Positions 7,055 through 14,333 of a stretch of 17,551 nucleotides of DNA are shown here, in pieces. Numbering within the stretch: the first letter of the stretch is position 1; each line of letters opens with the position of its first letter. Below the pieces are notes generated by a model. The model was given only the letters and a program-made list of their open reading frames with translations. It was not told the origin of the DNA and searched no databases. A program made the translations under genes and the position numbers. This stretch comes from Treponema sp. UBA3649 (GTDB taxonomy: Bacteria > Spirochaetota > Spirochaetia > Treponematales > Treponemataceae): positions 1 through 17,551 of the forward strand of contig DFKI01000144.1 in NCBI GenBank assembly GCA_002373325.1. Direction: 5' to 3'.

Positions 7055-7100
7055 CTGTTACTTTATGGCCCCTCGCTTGTTATATTTTTGGGTGGGAATT

Positions 7101-8267
7101 ATGAAAAAGAAAATTATTCTGTGCCTCATCGCTGCGGTCGCAATCTGGACTTCAACGGCAGAGGCTCCTGTATTAAAGAACATCTTTCCTCAGAACTATG
7201 CGCGAATCACAAGACTCTCGGAAACTGAGTCGGATGCAGTGATTGCCGGTGCCGGAGAGATTTTGGGAAAACAACTCAAAAAGGATTCCGTAAGCGACGA
7301 TTATTCATTCATCTCGGTCTACATACAGAACGAAGGGTCGCGTCATTTCTACAGGGTCTGCTATACAAGAAAAAAAATCGAACACATCGGGGAGGTTTCT
7401 TTTGAAGAAAGTCTTGTGGATGAGGACGAGCTGTACTGGACAAAAAGCGGTCTTCATTCAATCTACCAGATAATAATGGAAAAGAGTGCCGGAAGATTCA
7501 CAGTCCTGGGCGGAGGTTGGTACGGAAAGTGGATTGAGGACAACAGCGGCGTAAGGATGCTCTACACTGATTTTCTGCTGGTGCCGTCTGATGAGAGAAT
7601 CGGATTTATGAAAGCCCAGATTGAGGTTCCTCTCTCCCTGGGTCAGACAAGGGACTCCCTTATAAGAATCTCCATCAGGCACAGGGGCGGGAGGGCATAC
7701 GGAATGCAGAGCGCGTTCTACCAGCTTTTGGCTCCGGGGGCGACAAATCCGTTCGGCGAAGGTACATCCTACCTTGAGATTCATGCCTCGGACTGTCTTG
7801 TGGACACGAAATCTCCCCTGCTCTACTCCATTCTCTCAGGATTCGACAAAAACACCGCGACATGCTGCAAGGAAAATTCCTCCGACAACATGATGGGCAT
7901 AAGGACGGACTTCCACATGACAAGGGACTACATACGCAAGAACGGAAATCTCAAGCTTCAGCAGGCGGCCATAATCAACGGAGACGCTTCCTCAAAGGCA
8001 TCCTACTTCAAGACCGACAGAATCGAGACGCTCACAGTGGAAGCATGGGACCCCGCGGATCCTGAAGTAAAAAAGGAGACCTTCTCATTTACGCTGAATG
8101 ACTACTGCCTAAACAGCCAGACAATCTACCTGCCGTTTGAAAGCGGAAAATACAGCTTTCTCTTCAACACGTCCGCAGTAATCAGGGCCGAAAAAGAGGA
8201 CGTGTGTTTCAGCGAATTCAACCTGAAGCTCGGAAGCTCCGGATGGATTTTCGGAAAGCTGATGTAA
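7101..8267 (+). CDS. Exported protein of unknown function
   Basis: A 388-residue protein I do not recognise. It begins with a typical signal peptide: MKKK, a hydrophobic stretch 'IILCLIAAVAIW', and a probable cleavage near 'TAEA' at residues 19-22. It has no lipobox, so a periplasmic or surface location is inferred. The mature part has many alternating hydrophobic/polar stretches, which would suit a beta-rich fold. It contains a glycine/tryptophan patch 'LGGGWYGKWIEDNSG', an Arg/Gly patch 'RISIRHRGGRAYG' and a Cys-Cys pair ('TATCCKE'). No membrane helix follows the signal. The start is ATG 7101, preceded by GGGTGGG at 7090-7096; the frame is open 12 codons upstream without a better site. A possible extended -10 (TGTTATATT, 7078-7086) lies just upstream. 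It converges with the sppA-like gene, with only six bases between the stop codons. Confidence 0.8.
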   Translation: MKKKIILCLIAAVAIWTSTAEAPVLKNIFPQNYARITRLSETESDAVIAGAGEILGKQLKKDSVSDDYSFISVYIQNEGSRHFYRVCYTRKKIEHIGEVSFEESLVDEDELYWTKSGLHSIYQIIMEKSAGRFTVLGGGWYGKWIEDNSGVRMLYTDFLLVPSDERIGFMKAQIEVPLSLGQTRDSLIRISIRHRGGRAYGMQSAFYQLLAPGATNPFGEGTSYLEIHASDCLVDTKSPLLYSILSGFDKNTATCCKENSSDNMMGIRTDFHMTRDYIRKNGNLKLQQAAIINGDASSKASYFKTDRIETLTVEAWDPADPEVKKETFSFTLNDYCLNSQTIYLPFESGKYSFLFNTSAVIRAEKEDVCFSEFNLKLGSSGWIFGKLM

Positions 8268-8273
8268 AAAATC

Positions 8274-9299
8274 TCACCTCTCCCAGATAAAGGCCGGATA
8301 GTCAAGTCCGGGACTGATTACTTTCTCAACAGCATCTGGAAGAACCGGGGACTGAAGCCTTGCACTTGAGCGCATGAAATACTTGTAGAAATTGAAATCC
8401 GGGACAAAATCAAAGTCCTCCACGTAGATTTCCTCTCCCTCGAAGCACTCATCCTCCATATAGGAAAGAGCGTCCTCCCACGTTCCGACCAAATCCACAA
8501 GTCCGTTTTTCCTAGCCTGATTCGCCGTATAGACTCTTCCGTCCGCAAGTTTTTTTACTTCGTCGGTTTTCATCTTGCGTGACTCCGCCACAATCGAAAC
8601 AAACTGCTCGTAGCACTCATCCGAAATGGACTGCATGATTTCCCTCTGCTCGTCGGTGAGAGGCTCGTAGAAATTCCCAAGGGTCTTGTTCCGTCCTGAA
8701 TGAAATGACTCCACCTTCACTCCGTATTTGTCCATGAGTCCCGTAAGATCCACAGCCTGACCCGCAATCACTCCGATGCTTCCGGTAAGAGTGTTCCTGT
8801 TCGCCGTAATGTGAGACGCTGCGCATGAGATATAATATCCGCCGCTTGCCGCAAGAGACTCAAAATATGCGTGCACTGGTTTCTCCTTCGCATAATCAAG
8901 AAGACGCAGGTAGACCTCATCAGCCTCGTAGACGGTTCCTCCGGGTGAGTCCACGTCAAGTATGATTCCAACATTGTCAGAATCAGCCTGCAAATCGGCT
9001 ATGGTGGAAAGTAGCCACTCCTGATTGTAGCTCTCGTTCTCCTTCTGAATGGTTCCGTTTATGTGGAGCCTTGCGATGTAAGACTGTCCGGATTTATGGA
9101 AATCAACCTTTTCCTTGTCCGTGGTGCCGGGAAAAATGCCGAGTCTCTTGCCCAGCCTCTCCTGAAGCCCCTGAGTCTCCTTGATTGACTCCAGCACGGA
9201 ATTTCCGGATTCCCTGTTTCTACCGCCGATGAAGGTAAGAAAAAGAGCCGCCACAATCAACACGCAGAAAACAATCCATCCTGATTTTTTTTCTTCCAT
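8274..9299 (-). CDS. sppA: Signal peptide peptidase SppA-type S49 serine protease
   Basis: A 341-residue membrane-anchored peptidase of family S49, which degrades cleaved signal peptides and other membrane-embedded segments. One N-terminal transmembrane helix (about residues 8-25) is followed by a single protease domain. 'LDVDSPGGTVYEAD' supplies the oxyanion-side loop, the nucleophile is S152 in 'LAASGGYYIS', and the general base is K205 in 'HSGRNKTLGN'. 'GSIGVIAG' and 'GRVYTANQARKNGLVDLVG' are further S49 signatures. The single catalytic domain and this length match the short SppA form rather than the duplicated 67-kDa enterobacterial form. A start at ATG 9299 with AAAGGGG upstream fits. 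It is the last gene of the minus-strand unit, 15 bases after the DUF975 gene, and has no visible promoter of its own. Confidence 0.92.
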   Translation of the reverse strand: MEEKKSGWIVFCVLIVAALFLTFIGGRNRESGNSVLESIKETQGLQERLGKRLGIFPGTTDKEKVDFHKSGQSYIARLHINGTIQKENESYNQEWLLSTIADLQADSDNVGIILDVDSPGGTVYEADEVYLRLLDYAKEKPVHAYFESLAASGGYYISCAASHITANRNTLTGSIGVIAGQAVDLTGLMDKYGVKVESFHSGRNKTLGNFYEPLTDEQREIMQSISDECYEQFVSIVAESRKMKTDEVKKLADGRVYTANQARKNGLVDLVGTWEDALSYMEDECFEGEEIYVEDFDFVPDFNFYKYFMRSSARLQSPVLPDAVEKVISPGLDYPAFIWER

Positions 9300-9314
9300 T
9301 TTATTACCCCTTTA

Positions 9315-9977
9315 TTACTCCCCAAAATCTTCTTTTGTAAGCCTGCCAGACCGGATTGCCTCATCCTTCATGTCGTGGTAAGCGTTTGTTTTTGCCATCA
9401 TAATGTACGGACCCGCCCACAGGAAAAAGATTCCCCCCGTCAGTGCGCTGAGGATAAGATATCCGATGAAACTCAAGTCCATGATGAAAAGATCCGACTT
9501 ATGGCCGAAAGTCAGGACCTTGCTTATGTCCATCGCCTTTCCCACCCCTATCCCTGGATTTTCCGCAAGCACGAAATACATCTGTGAGTAGGCATAAGAT
9601 TTCACGATGCCTGGGATTACAAAAAGAGCTGACCAAAGCGTAACCCAGAGAAAATTCCAGAGATAGGCAAGAAGCCCGGTGAGCCAGTATGAGAATCCGC
9701 GGACAAAGACCTTGAACGAAAGAACCTCCGTTGTGTGGGAGAGAGCCGTAAAAAGATATGTGTACGCAAGAAAGACCGATCCCCAGACAAAAGCCCACAG
9801 AAGAAGGATTAAGTAGCGGAATCTTGCGGCATCCCCCCTGGAAATCGCTGACCTGCCTCCTGGCACAATCAGAAGATAAGCAAGGGCTAGGACAACGAGA
9901 GATGCAAGAACAGTGACAGTCCTACGGCCATTGAGCTGCAACCTGGCGATTTTCTTATAGCGTTTTCTGTCAAACAC
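9315..9977 (-). CDS. DUF975-family integral membrane protein
   Basis: A 220-residue multi-spanning membrane protein with five to six hydrophobic segments. The family-typical block 'WSALFVIPGIVKSYAYSQM', followed by 'LAENPGIGVGKAMDISK' and 'GHKSDLFIMDLSFIGYLIL', marks it as DUF975-like; the function of that family is unknown. The N-terminus is basic (RKRYKKIARLQLNGRR), suggesting a cytoplasmic start. The start codon is GTG at 9977, five bases after a perfect AGGAGG (9988 to 9983). That Shine-Dalgarno overlaps the TAG stop of trkH (9989 to 9987), so translation is probably coupled to trkH. It is followed after 15 bases by the sppA-like gene. Its position between a K+ uptake system and a membrane peptidase does not by itself reveal a function. 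Confidence 0.82.
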   Translation of the reverse strand: MFDRKRYKKIARLQLNGRRTVTVLASLVVLALAYLLIVPGGRSAISRGDAARFRYLILLLWAFVWGSVFLAYTYLFTALSHTTEVLSFKVFVRGFSYWLTGLLAYLWNFLWVTLWSALFVIPGIVKSYAYSQMYFVLAENPGIGVGKAMDISKVLTFGHKSDLFIMDLSFIGYLILSALTGGIFFLWAGPYIMMAKTNAYHDMKDEAIRSGRLTKEDFGE

Positions 9978-9986
9978 GTGAACCTC

Positions 9987-11459
9987 CTATTTTTTCCAGA
10001 ACGACGGTGAGAGGAAAATAATCATGGTAAAGAACTCAAGTCTTCCGGCTGCCATCGCAAAACAGTACCACCATTTGACCGCCGCGGGAAGCCATCCGTA
10101 ATTGCACGAGGGACCGAGCTTTCCGAATCCCGGACCGATGTTTCCGATCATGCTCAAGGCTCCGGTAAATGACGTGAGGACATCCATGTTGAAAAGGCAT
10201 CCGAAGAACGTGGTCGAAAAAATCAGCATGAGATAAATGAAGAAAAATGACGTGACCGTGGATGCGATTTCCTTCCTGTGTGACTGCCCGTCTATGGTGA
10301 TTGCAAAAATCCCCCGCGGATGTATGAGCTTCTGGATTTCGTTATGCGCAATCTTTCCGAGAACCACCCAGCGGATTACCTTGACTCCTCCGCCCGTGGA
10401 ACCAGCAGAGCCACCGATGAAAAAGAGAATCAGAATGATTGCCTGACTTGCGCTTGTCCATTCAGTAAAATCAGCAGTGGCGAATCCTGCCGTGGAAATG
10501 ATTGAGAGAGACTGGAACGAAGAGTACCTGAGCGAATGGAAAAATCCGCCGTAACGTGCCGCCTCGAAAATGCCGATGAGAATGGTCGCACCCAGTGTAA
10601 TCGCGATGTAAGCCTTCAGCTCCGAGTTCTTCCTGATTGTGGTGAAGTCGCCCCGAAAAGCTGAGTAATAAAGAGAGAAGTTGATTCCGGCAAGGAACAT
10701 GAACGAAGTGATTATCCAGTCGATTGCGGGTGAGTTGTAGGCCGCGACGCTTGCGTTTTTGGTGGAAAATCCTCCAGTGCCCAAAGTTGAGAGCGCGTGA
10801 CAGACAGCATCGTAAACGGACATTCCTGCAATCCTCAGGAGAACCGCCTCCAGAACCGTGAGACCGAAGTACATGAACCAAAGGATTTTCGCCGTCGTGG
10901 TGATTTTGGACGTGAGCTTACCTTTCTCAGGGCCCGTTGTCTCCGCACGAATGAGCTGGAATCCTCCCACACCAAGAATCGGAAGAAGGGCTACGGTCAA
11001 AGCGACTATTCCCATGCCTCCAAGCCAATGCGTCATGCACCTCCACATGTTGATTGACATGGCAAAGGGAAGTCCCTCTATCTCACTGAGGATTGTGGCT
11101 CCCGTGGTGGTAAATCCGGACATGCTCTCAAAAAAAGCGTCGGTAAAATCCGGGATGGCACCGCTCGCAAAATACGGGATGGCACCGAAAAGAGCCGCCG
11201 CAACCCATGCAAATGCGACAACGACAAAACTTGCCCTTGTGCTGAGCCTTGACTTACGGTTTCTGCCCGCAAGAAAAAAGATTGCCCCGAGAACAAGGGA
11301 CACGCCCATTGGGATGAGAAATGAGGGAAGGACCTTGGTTTCCCCGAACACAAGAGCCGTGACAATCGGGAAGATGAATGTAAGTCCCACAATCGCCACG
11401 ATAAGAAAAACGATTCGCGCTATGACAAAGGCGATGGACGCCTGCTTATTTTTTTCCAC
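9987..11459 (-). CDS. trkH: Trk-type K+ uptake system, channel subunit TrkH
   Basis: A 490-residue K+-translocating membrane subunit with about ten hydrophobic segments. The four pore-loop filter regions are visible in order: 'SGFTTTGATIL', 'STLGTGGFSTKN', 'SIISTAGFATADF' and 'SMIGNIGPGFGKLG'. It also shows the family's 'HWLGGMGIV' and the glycine-rich 'GGSAGSTGGGVKVIRW' that precedes the later helices. TrkH conducts K+ inward under control of the cytoplasmic RCK protein TrkA, encoded immediately upstream. I chose the GTG at 11459, which overlaps the trkA stop by 14 bases and has GGGGT upstream; a TTG at 11501 would deepen the overlap without a ribosome site. The overlap implies translational coupling, giving linked amounts of the two partners. 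Confidence 0.95.
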   Translation of the reverse strand: MEKNKQASIAFVIARIVFLIVAIVGLTFIFPIVTALVFGETKVLPSFLIPMGVSLVLGAIFFLAGRNRKSRLSTRASFVVVAFAWVAAALFGAIPYFASGAIPDFTDAFFESMSGFTTTGATILSEIEGLPFAMSINMWRCMTHWLGGMGIVALTVALLPILGVGGFQLIRAETTGPEKGKLTSKITTTAKILWFMYFGLTVLEAVLLRIAGMSVYDAVCHALSTLGTGGFSTKNASVAAYNSPAIDWIITSFMFLAGINFSLYYSAFRGDFTTIRKNSELKAYIAITLGATILIGIFEAARYGGFFHSLRYSSFQSLSIISTAGFATADFTEWTSASQAIILILFFIGGSAGSTGGGVKVIRWVVLGKIAHNEIQKLIHPRGIFAITIDGQSHRKEIASTVTSFFFIYLMLIFSTTFFGCLFNMDVLTSFTGALSMIGNIGPGFGKLGPSCNYGWLPAAVKWWYCFAMAAGRLEFFTMIIFLSPSFWKK

Positions 11460-12897
11460 TGAAGTACCCCAGAATTTTCTGATCCCCGGTCCTGACAGCA
11501 AGGGTCACATGGTCCCCGACATTCAGGTAGGTGTCTCCGTTTGTAAGCTCGTTCTTGGCGGCTCCCGGCTTTTTAATCAGCAGCATCAGGAATTCTCCCG
11601 GACGCGCGATGTCCTTGAGTTTTTTTCCTATGACGGCGCTTCCAGAAGGAATGTCACACTCAATAATCTCAAACTCTCCGTTTGAGACTGTGTGCACCTC
11701 GGTAACGCTCTTTCCCCTCAGATGGCTCATTATGCTGTCAACCACAGTGTCGCGGATTGGAACAGGAACATCCACGCCCATCTTGCTCGCAATCGGTGTG
11801 AAAGCGGAATTCGTAATCAGGGCAATCGTTCGCTTGAGTCCGAGAACCTCAAAATAGGCCGCAACCATCAGGTTCAGCTCGTGATTGTGAGTGGCGCAGA
11901 TGCAAAGGTCGAACCGGTTTAGTCCCTCCTGCTCAATGAAGGACTCGTCGGTGATGTCCTGCTGGAAGACCCTGACCGAATTTGAGAATTTCTCGATGGC
12001 AGCGTCGCAAAGCTCACGGTCGGAATCCACGATGACAAAATCCTGCAGAGAGCCTGTCTTTTTCTTTCCAAGGAGCCTCGAGAAAAATGACTCCTTCTTT
12101 TTGGGCTGCACAAGTCTCTCAGCCACCATTGTTCCGATTTTCCCGATTCCGAGAAGCACGATTTTCCTGATGCTCGTAAGTTTCACGCCGCAAAGTTCCT
12201 GCACAGCCTGCAAATCATCCTTATGGGAAAGAACGCTGATTGTCTGTCCCGCATGGATTTCGGTGTCCCCAGTCGGAAAAGAAACCAGCTCCTTCTCCTC
12301 CACGAGCACAACGATTATGCTGATGTCAGTAATATTCCTGATGTTTTTTACAGCACATCCGTCCAGCCTGCTTCCCTTCGCCACGGTGATTTTGGAAAGC
12401 TCGTAATCCGCGCTGTCATCTTCTCCAAGCGGCATAACGTCGGAAACACCATGCTCCACGGCGTTGACAATGGCCTCCGCAGCCTCCACGTCAGGGTTGA
12501 TCATGTAGTCGATTCCGTAAAGGGGCCGTCTCTCACCCTCGAAGCGACCCGCAATTTTTTTCTCAGTCTCCTTCGTGTTGAGGTAATACGACTCGTTTCT
12601 TACACGCGCAATCTTCAGAATCTCCGGATAGACCGAATCCACAAGGGAGCAGGTAATCATGTTGATTTCATCGCTTTCCGTAACCGCAACCATGGCATCC
12701 GCACTCGCAATTCCGGCCTCCTCAAGGGTCGCAAGATTGTTTCCGTCGGCATAACGGATGTCACAGTCAAGGGTGTCCTGCAGGTTCGACACGATTTCCG
12801 AGCTGTTGTCTATGACAGACACTTTATTTCCTTCGTCAATGAGCCTTTTGGCAAGCTGTACGCCAGTAAATCCGGCTCCGATAATTACAATCTTCAT
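11446..12897 (-). CDS. trkA: Trk-type K+ uptake system, regulatory subunit TrkA
   Basis: A 483-residue cytoplasmic regulator with two RCK modules in tandem. The first Rossmann domain starts 'MKIVIIGAGFTGVQLAKRL' with the conserved acidic 'VIDNS', and is followed by a TrkA-C domain around residues 150-230. The second starts at 'KIVLLGIGKIGTMVAERL', with 'VIVDSD' and 'CATHNHELNLMVAAYFE', and ends in a second TrkA-C ('GEFEIIECDIPSGSAVIGKKL'). The module binds NAD(H)/nucleotides and gates TrkH. Length matches the double-RCK form. The start is ATG 12897; a nearby ATG at 12906 overlaps the -10 hexamer. No Shine-Dalgarno precedes either codon, which fits a leaderless transcript. This is the first gene of the trkA-trkH-DUF975-sppA unit. 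Confidence 0.95.
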   Translation of the reverse strand: MKIVIIGAGFTGVQLAKRLIDEGNKVSVIDNSSEIVSNLQDTLDCDIRYADGNNLATLEEAGIASADAMVAVTESDEINMITCSLVDSVYPEILKIARVRNESYYLNTKETEKKIAGRFEGERRPLYGIDYMINPDVEAAEAIVNAVEHGVSDVMPLGEDDSADYELSKITVAKGSRLDGCAVKNIRNITDISIIVVLVEEKELVSFPTGDTEIHAGQTISVLSHKDDLQAVQELCGVKLTSIRKIVLLGIGKIGTMVAERLVQPKKKESFFSRLLGKKKTGSLQDFVIVDSDRELCDAAIEKFSNSVRVFQQDITDESFIEQEGLNRFDLCICATHNHELNLMVAAYFEVLGLKRTIALITNSAFTPIASKMGVDVPVPIRDTVVDSIMSHLRGKSVTEVHTVSNGEFEIIECDIPSGSAVIGKKLKDIARPGEFLMLLIKKPGAAKNELTNGDTYLNVGDHVTLAVRTGDQKILGYFSGKK

Positions 12898-12904
12898 GTG
12901 AGAC

Positions 12905-12913
12905 ATTATATCA
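12905..12913 (-). promoter_or_regulatory. Extended -10 promoter of trkA (leaderless geometry)
   Basis: On the minus strand the sequence reads TGATATAAT (12913 to 12905), a perfect extended -10 (TGn plus TATAAT). Seven bases (GTCTCAC) then precede the trkA ATG. No good -35 is seen at 16-18 bases, which is tolerated by extended -10 promoters. The predicted +1 falls at 12898 or 12897. Confidence 0.6.
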
Positions 12914-13010
12914 CAATGGAAAAGAAAATGGAAGATGGGAGTGAAAGTTGAGAACTGGGCAACTTTATTCGGATGGATTATGACATTGGAGGTAAAGGCA
13001 TGGGAAATAC

Positions 13011-13045
13011 AAAAACAAAAAAAAACCGCCACCCGAAAGTGACGG
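13011..13045 (-). terminator. Rho-independent terminator of the small exported-protein gene
   Basis: On the minus strand CCGTCAC (13045 to 13039) pairs with GTGGCGG (13032 to 13026) across a six-base loop, forming a seven-pair stem with one G-T pair. It is followed by a T-rich tract of 15 bases interrupted once (13025 to 13011). It begins 28 bases after the stop codon at 13074. Confidence 0.85.
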
Positions 13046-13073
13046 CTTATCTGGCAATATGCCTGGATGAGAC

Positions 13074-13502
13074 TTAGCGCTCGATTCCTACATCAGCATC
13101 GCCACCAACCCATGTGAGGGGCTGCTTCTCGTAAGGAGCGGGATCCCAATCACGAACGATTGTAAGCTCGAGGTCCTTGCTCAATGAAGCTCCCTTAACA
13201 AGCTTGTAGCTCTTGCCGAACACGCTGCTCTTCCATGTAACTGTGATTCCGTCAAGACCAACTGATCCATCAAGATTCTGCATGTTGCTCTCTTTGAAGG
13301 TGTAGTAAACCTTTCCAGTTGTAGCATCGGCGATCTTGATAGAAGCAGCACCAGTAGAATCAGTACCAATTGTCCATGTTGCATTGTAGTTAGCATCCTT
13401 CCATGTTCCGGACACTTTTCCAACAAGGTCACTCAAAGAGAATGAGAACGCGCTTGTAAGACCGATCACTGCAACAGCAACCAAAGCTAATAATTTCTTC
13501 AT
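13074..13502 (-). CDS. Small exported protein of unknown function
   Basis: A 142-residue protein that I do not recognise. It has a clear signal peptide (MKKLLALVAVAVIGLTSAFS) with a probable cleavage near residue 18-20. The mature part of about 122 residues has alternating polar/hydrophobic stretches such as 'GTWKDANYNATWTIG' and 'DGITVTWKSSVFGKSYKLV', suggesting a small beta-barrel or sandwich. It has no cysteine and no lipobox. Expression signals are strong: AGGAGA just before the ATG, an extended -10 with a near-consensus -35 (13537-13564), and a strong terminator. Codon choice is skewed (many GTT, GCT, CCA, AAG) compared with neighbours, which fits high expression. It stands as a single-gene unit between trkA and apt. 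It may be an abundant periplasmic protein; any binding role is speculation. Confidence 0.85.
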   Translation of the reverse strand: MKKLLALVAVAVIGLTSAFSFSLSDLVGKVSGTWKDANYNATWTIGTDSTGAASIKIADATTGKVYYTFKESNMQNLDGSVGLDGITVTWKSSVFGKSYKLVKGASLSKDLELTIVRDWDPAPYEKQPLTWVGGDADVGIER

Positions 13503-13536
13503 ATTTTTCTCCTATGAAAAATTAATTTATGCACTC

Positions 13537-13564
13537 ATTATAACACTGATTAATTATTTTTCAA
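13537..13564 (-). promoter_or_regulatory. Strong promoter of the small exported-protein gene
   Basis: The minus strand has TTGAAA (13564 to 13559, 5 of 6), a 16-base spacer ending in TGT, and a perfect TATAAT (13542 to 13537), making an extended -10 promoter. Predicted start is near 13530, giving a leader of about 28 bases that contains AGGAGA. Confidence 0.75.
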
Positions 13565-13652
13565 GTGTTTTTTTTCAAAAATTTCATTTTTCCTTAACTT
13601 TTTTTTCTAAATGCCGATAATACCACGAATTAAAGCTAAAAAAAAATCCGGC

Positions 13653-13671
13653 AAAAATGAATTTCATTCAT
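13653..13671 (-). terminator. Possible weak terminator downstream of apt
   Basis: A perfect inverted repeat ATGAAT/ATTCAT with a three-base loop (13657-13671) starts seven bases after the apt stop codon and is followed on the minus strand by a run of five T. The stem is short and AT-rich. A second T-run (13638-13646) lies further on. The rest of 13503-13677 is AT-rich and shows no gene. Confidence 0.35.
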
Positions 13672-13677
13672 AAAAAA

Positions 13678-14220
13678 TCACATTTTCTCGGTGTTGTACT
13701 CAATCAGCGTAGTCACGTTCATGGGTGAAAGCGTCTTTTTGTAGTTCAAAAACGGAAGCCCAATCACTCCGAAAACATCCGTAACAGTTCCTCCGCCCTG
13801 CTCCACAAGATTTTTCGCCGCGTTCAGGGTTCCTCCGGTCGCAATCAGGTCGTCCACGAGCAGGATGTTCTGTCCCTTTTGTATGTCCGCGCAATGCACC
13901 TCAACCTCAGCCTTTCCGTACTCAAGCGAATACGCGCATGTGTAAGTCTTTCCGGGAAGCTTGCCTTTTTTACGGATCAGCACCAGGGGGATTCCCATAC
14001 GCTCGGCAAAGGGAGAGGCAAAAATGAATCCGCGCGACTCAATGCCCGCAACAGCATCAATCTTTTTTCCCGCATAGATTTCCGCCATACGGTCAATGCT
14101 GTACTTGAACGCCTCAGGATGACGGAGGATTCCGGTAATGTCGTAAAAAAGCACGCCGGGCTTGGGAAAATCAGGAATCTTGCCCACAACCCTGTCCAAA
14201 ACTTCAAAATCTTTGTCCAT
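13678..14220 (-). CDS. apt: Adenine phosphoribosyltransferase
   Basis: A 180-residue cytoplasmic salvage enzyme that makes AMP from adenine and PRPP. It starts with the family block 'VGKIPDFPKPGVLFYDITG', continues with 'AGIESRGFIFASPFAERMG' (adenine-side loop) and 'LIRKKGKLPGKTYTCAYSLEYG' (flexible loop), and has the PRPP-binding motif 'ILLVDDLIATGGTL' near residues 119-132. Length is typical. The ATG at 14220 has AAGGTGG seven bases upstream, within a very short leader set by the promoter at 14241-14269. It is a single-gene unit reading away from the repeat-rich region. Confidence 0.97.
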   Translation of the reverse strand: MDKDFEVLDRVVGKIPDFPKPGVLFYDITGILRHPEAFKYSIDRMAEIYAGKKIDAVAGIESRGFIFASPFAERMGIPLVLIRKKGKLPGKTYTCAYSLEYGKAEVEVHCADIQKGQNILLVDDLIATGGTLNAAKNLVEQGGGTVTDVFGVIGLPFLNYKKTLSPMNVTTLIEYNTEKM

Positions 14221-14240
14221 AATTTTACCACCTTTCCTCC

Positions 14241-14269
14241 ATTTTAGAACGATATTCAGAGGATGTCAA
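14241..14269 (-). promoter_or_regulatory. Promoter of apt
   Basis: A perfect TTGACA (14269 to 14264), a 17-base spacer and TAAAAT (14246 to 14241, 5 of 6) on the minus strand. Predicted start is near 14234, so the leader is only about 14 bases and just contains the AAGGTGG ribosome site. Confidence 0.75.
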
Positions 14270-14275
14270 ATGGAA

Positions 14276-14317
14276 GTTGAGAGTTGAGAATTGAGAGTTG
14301 AGAGTTGAGAGTTGAGG
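14276..14317. repeat. Heptanucleotide tandem repeat 'gttgaga' x6
   Basis: Six consecutive 7-base units: GTTGAGA twice, ATTGAGA, GTTGAGA twice, then GTTGAGG running into a G-tract. It lies between the apt promoter and the start of the broken Rpn copy. Single or degenerate traces of the same word occur near 3692-3713 (reverse complement) and 12938-12957. Confidence 0.85.
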
Positions 14318-14333
14318 GGGGAGAGAAATAAAA

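Noticed and set aside
10858..11685. 275-codon plus-strand frame across trkH and trkA
   Set aside because: It lies antisense to two well-supported genes with clear motifs; its composition is typical of a reverse frame.
12223..12951. 242-codon plus-strand frame opposite trkA
   Set aside because: Antisense shadow of the first RCK domain; no ribosome site or recognisable domain.
14276..14317. Possible CRISPR-like array
   Set aside because: Units are 7 bases with no spacers; this is a simple tandem repeat.
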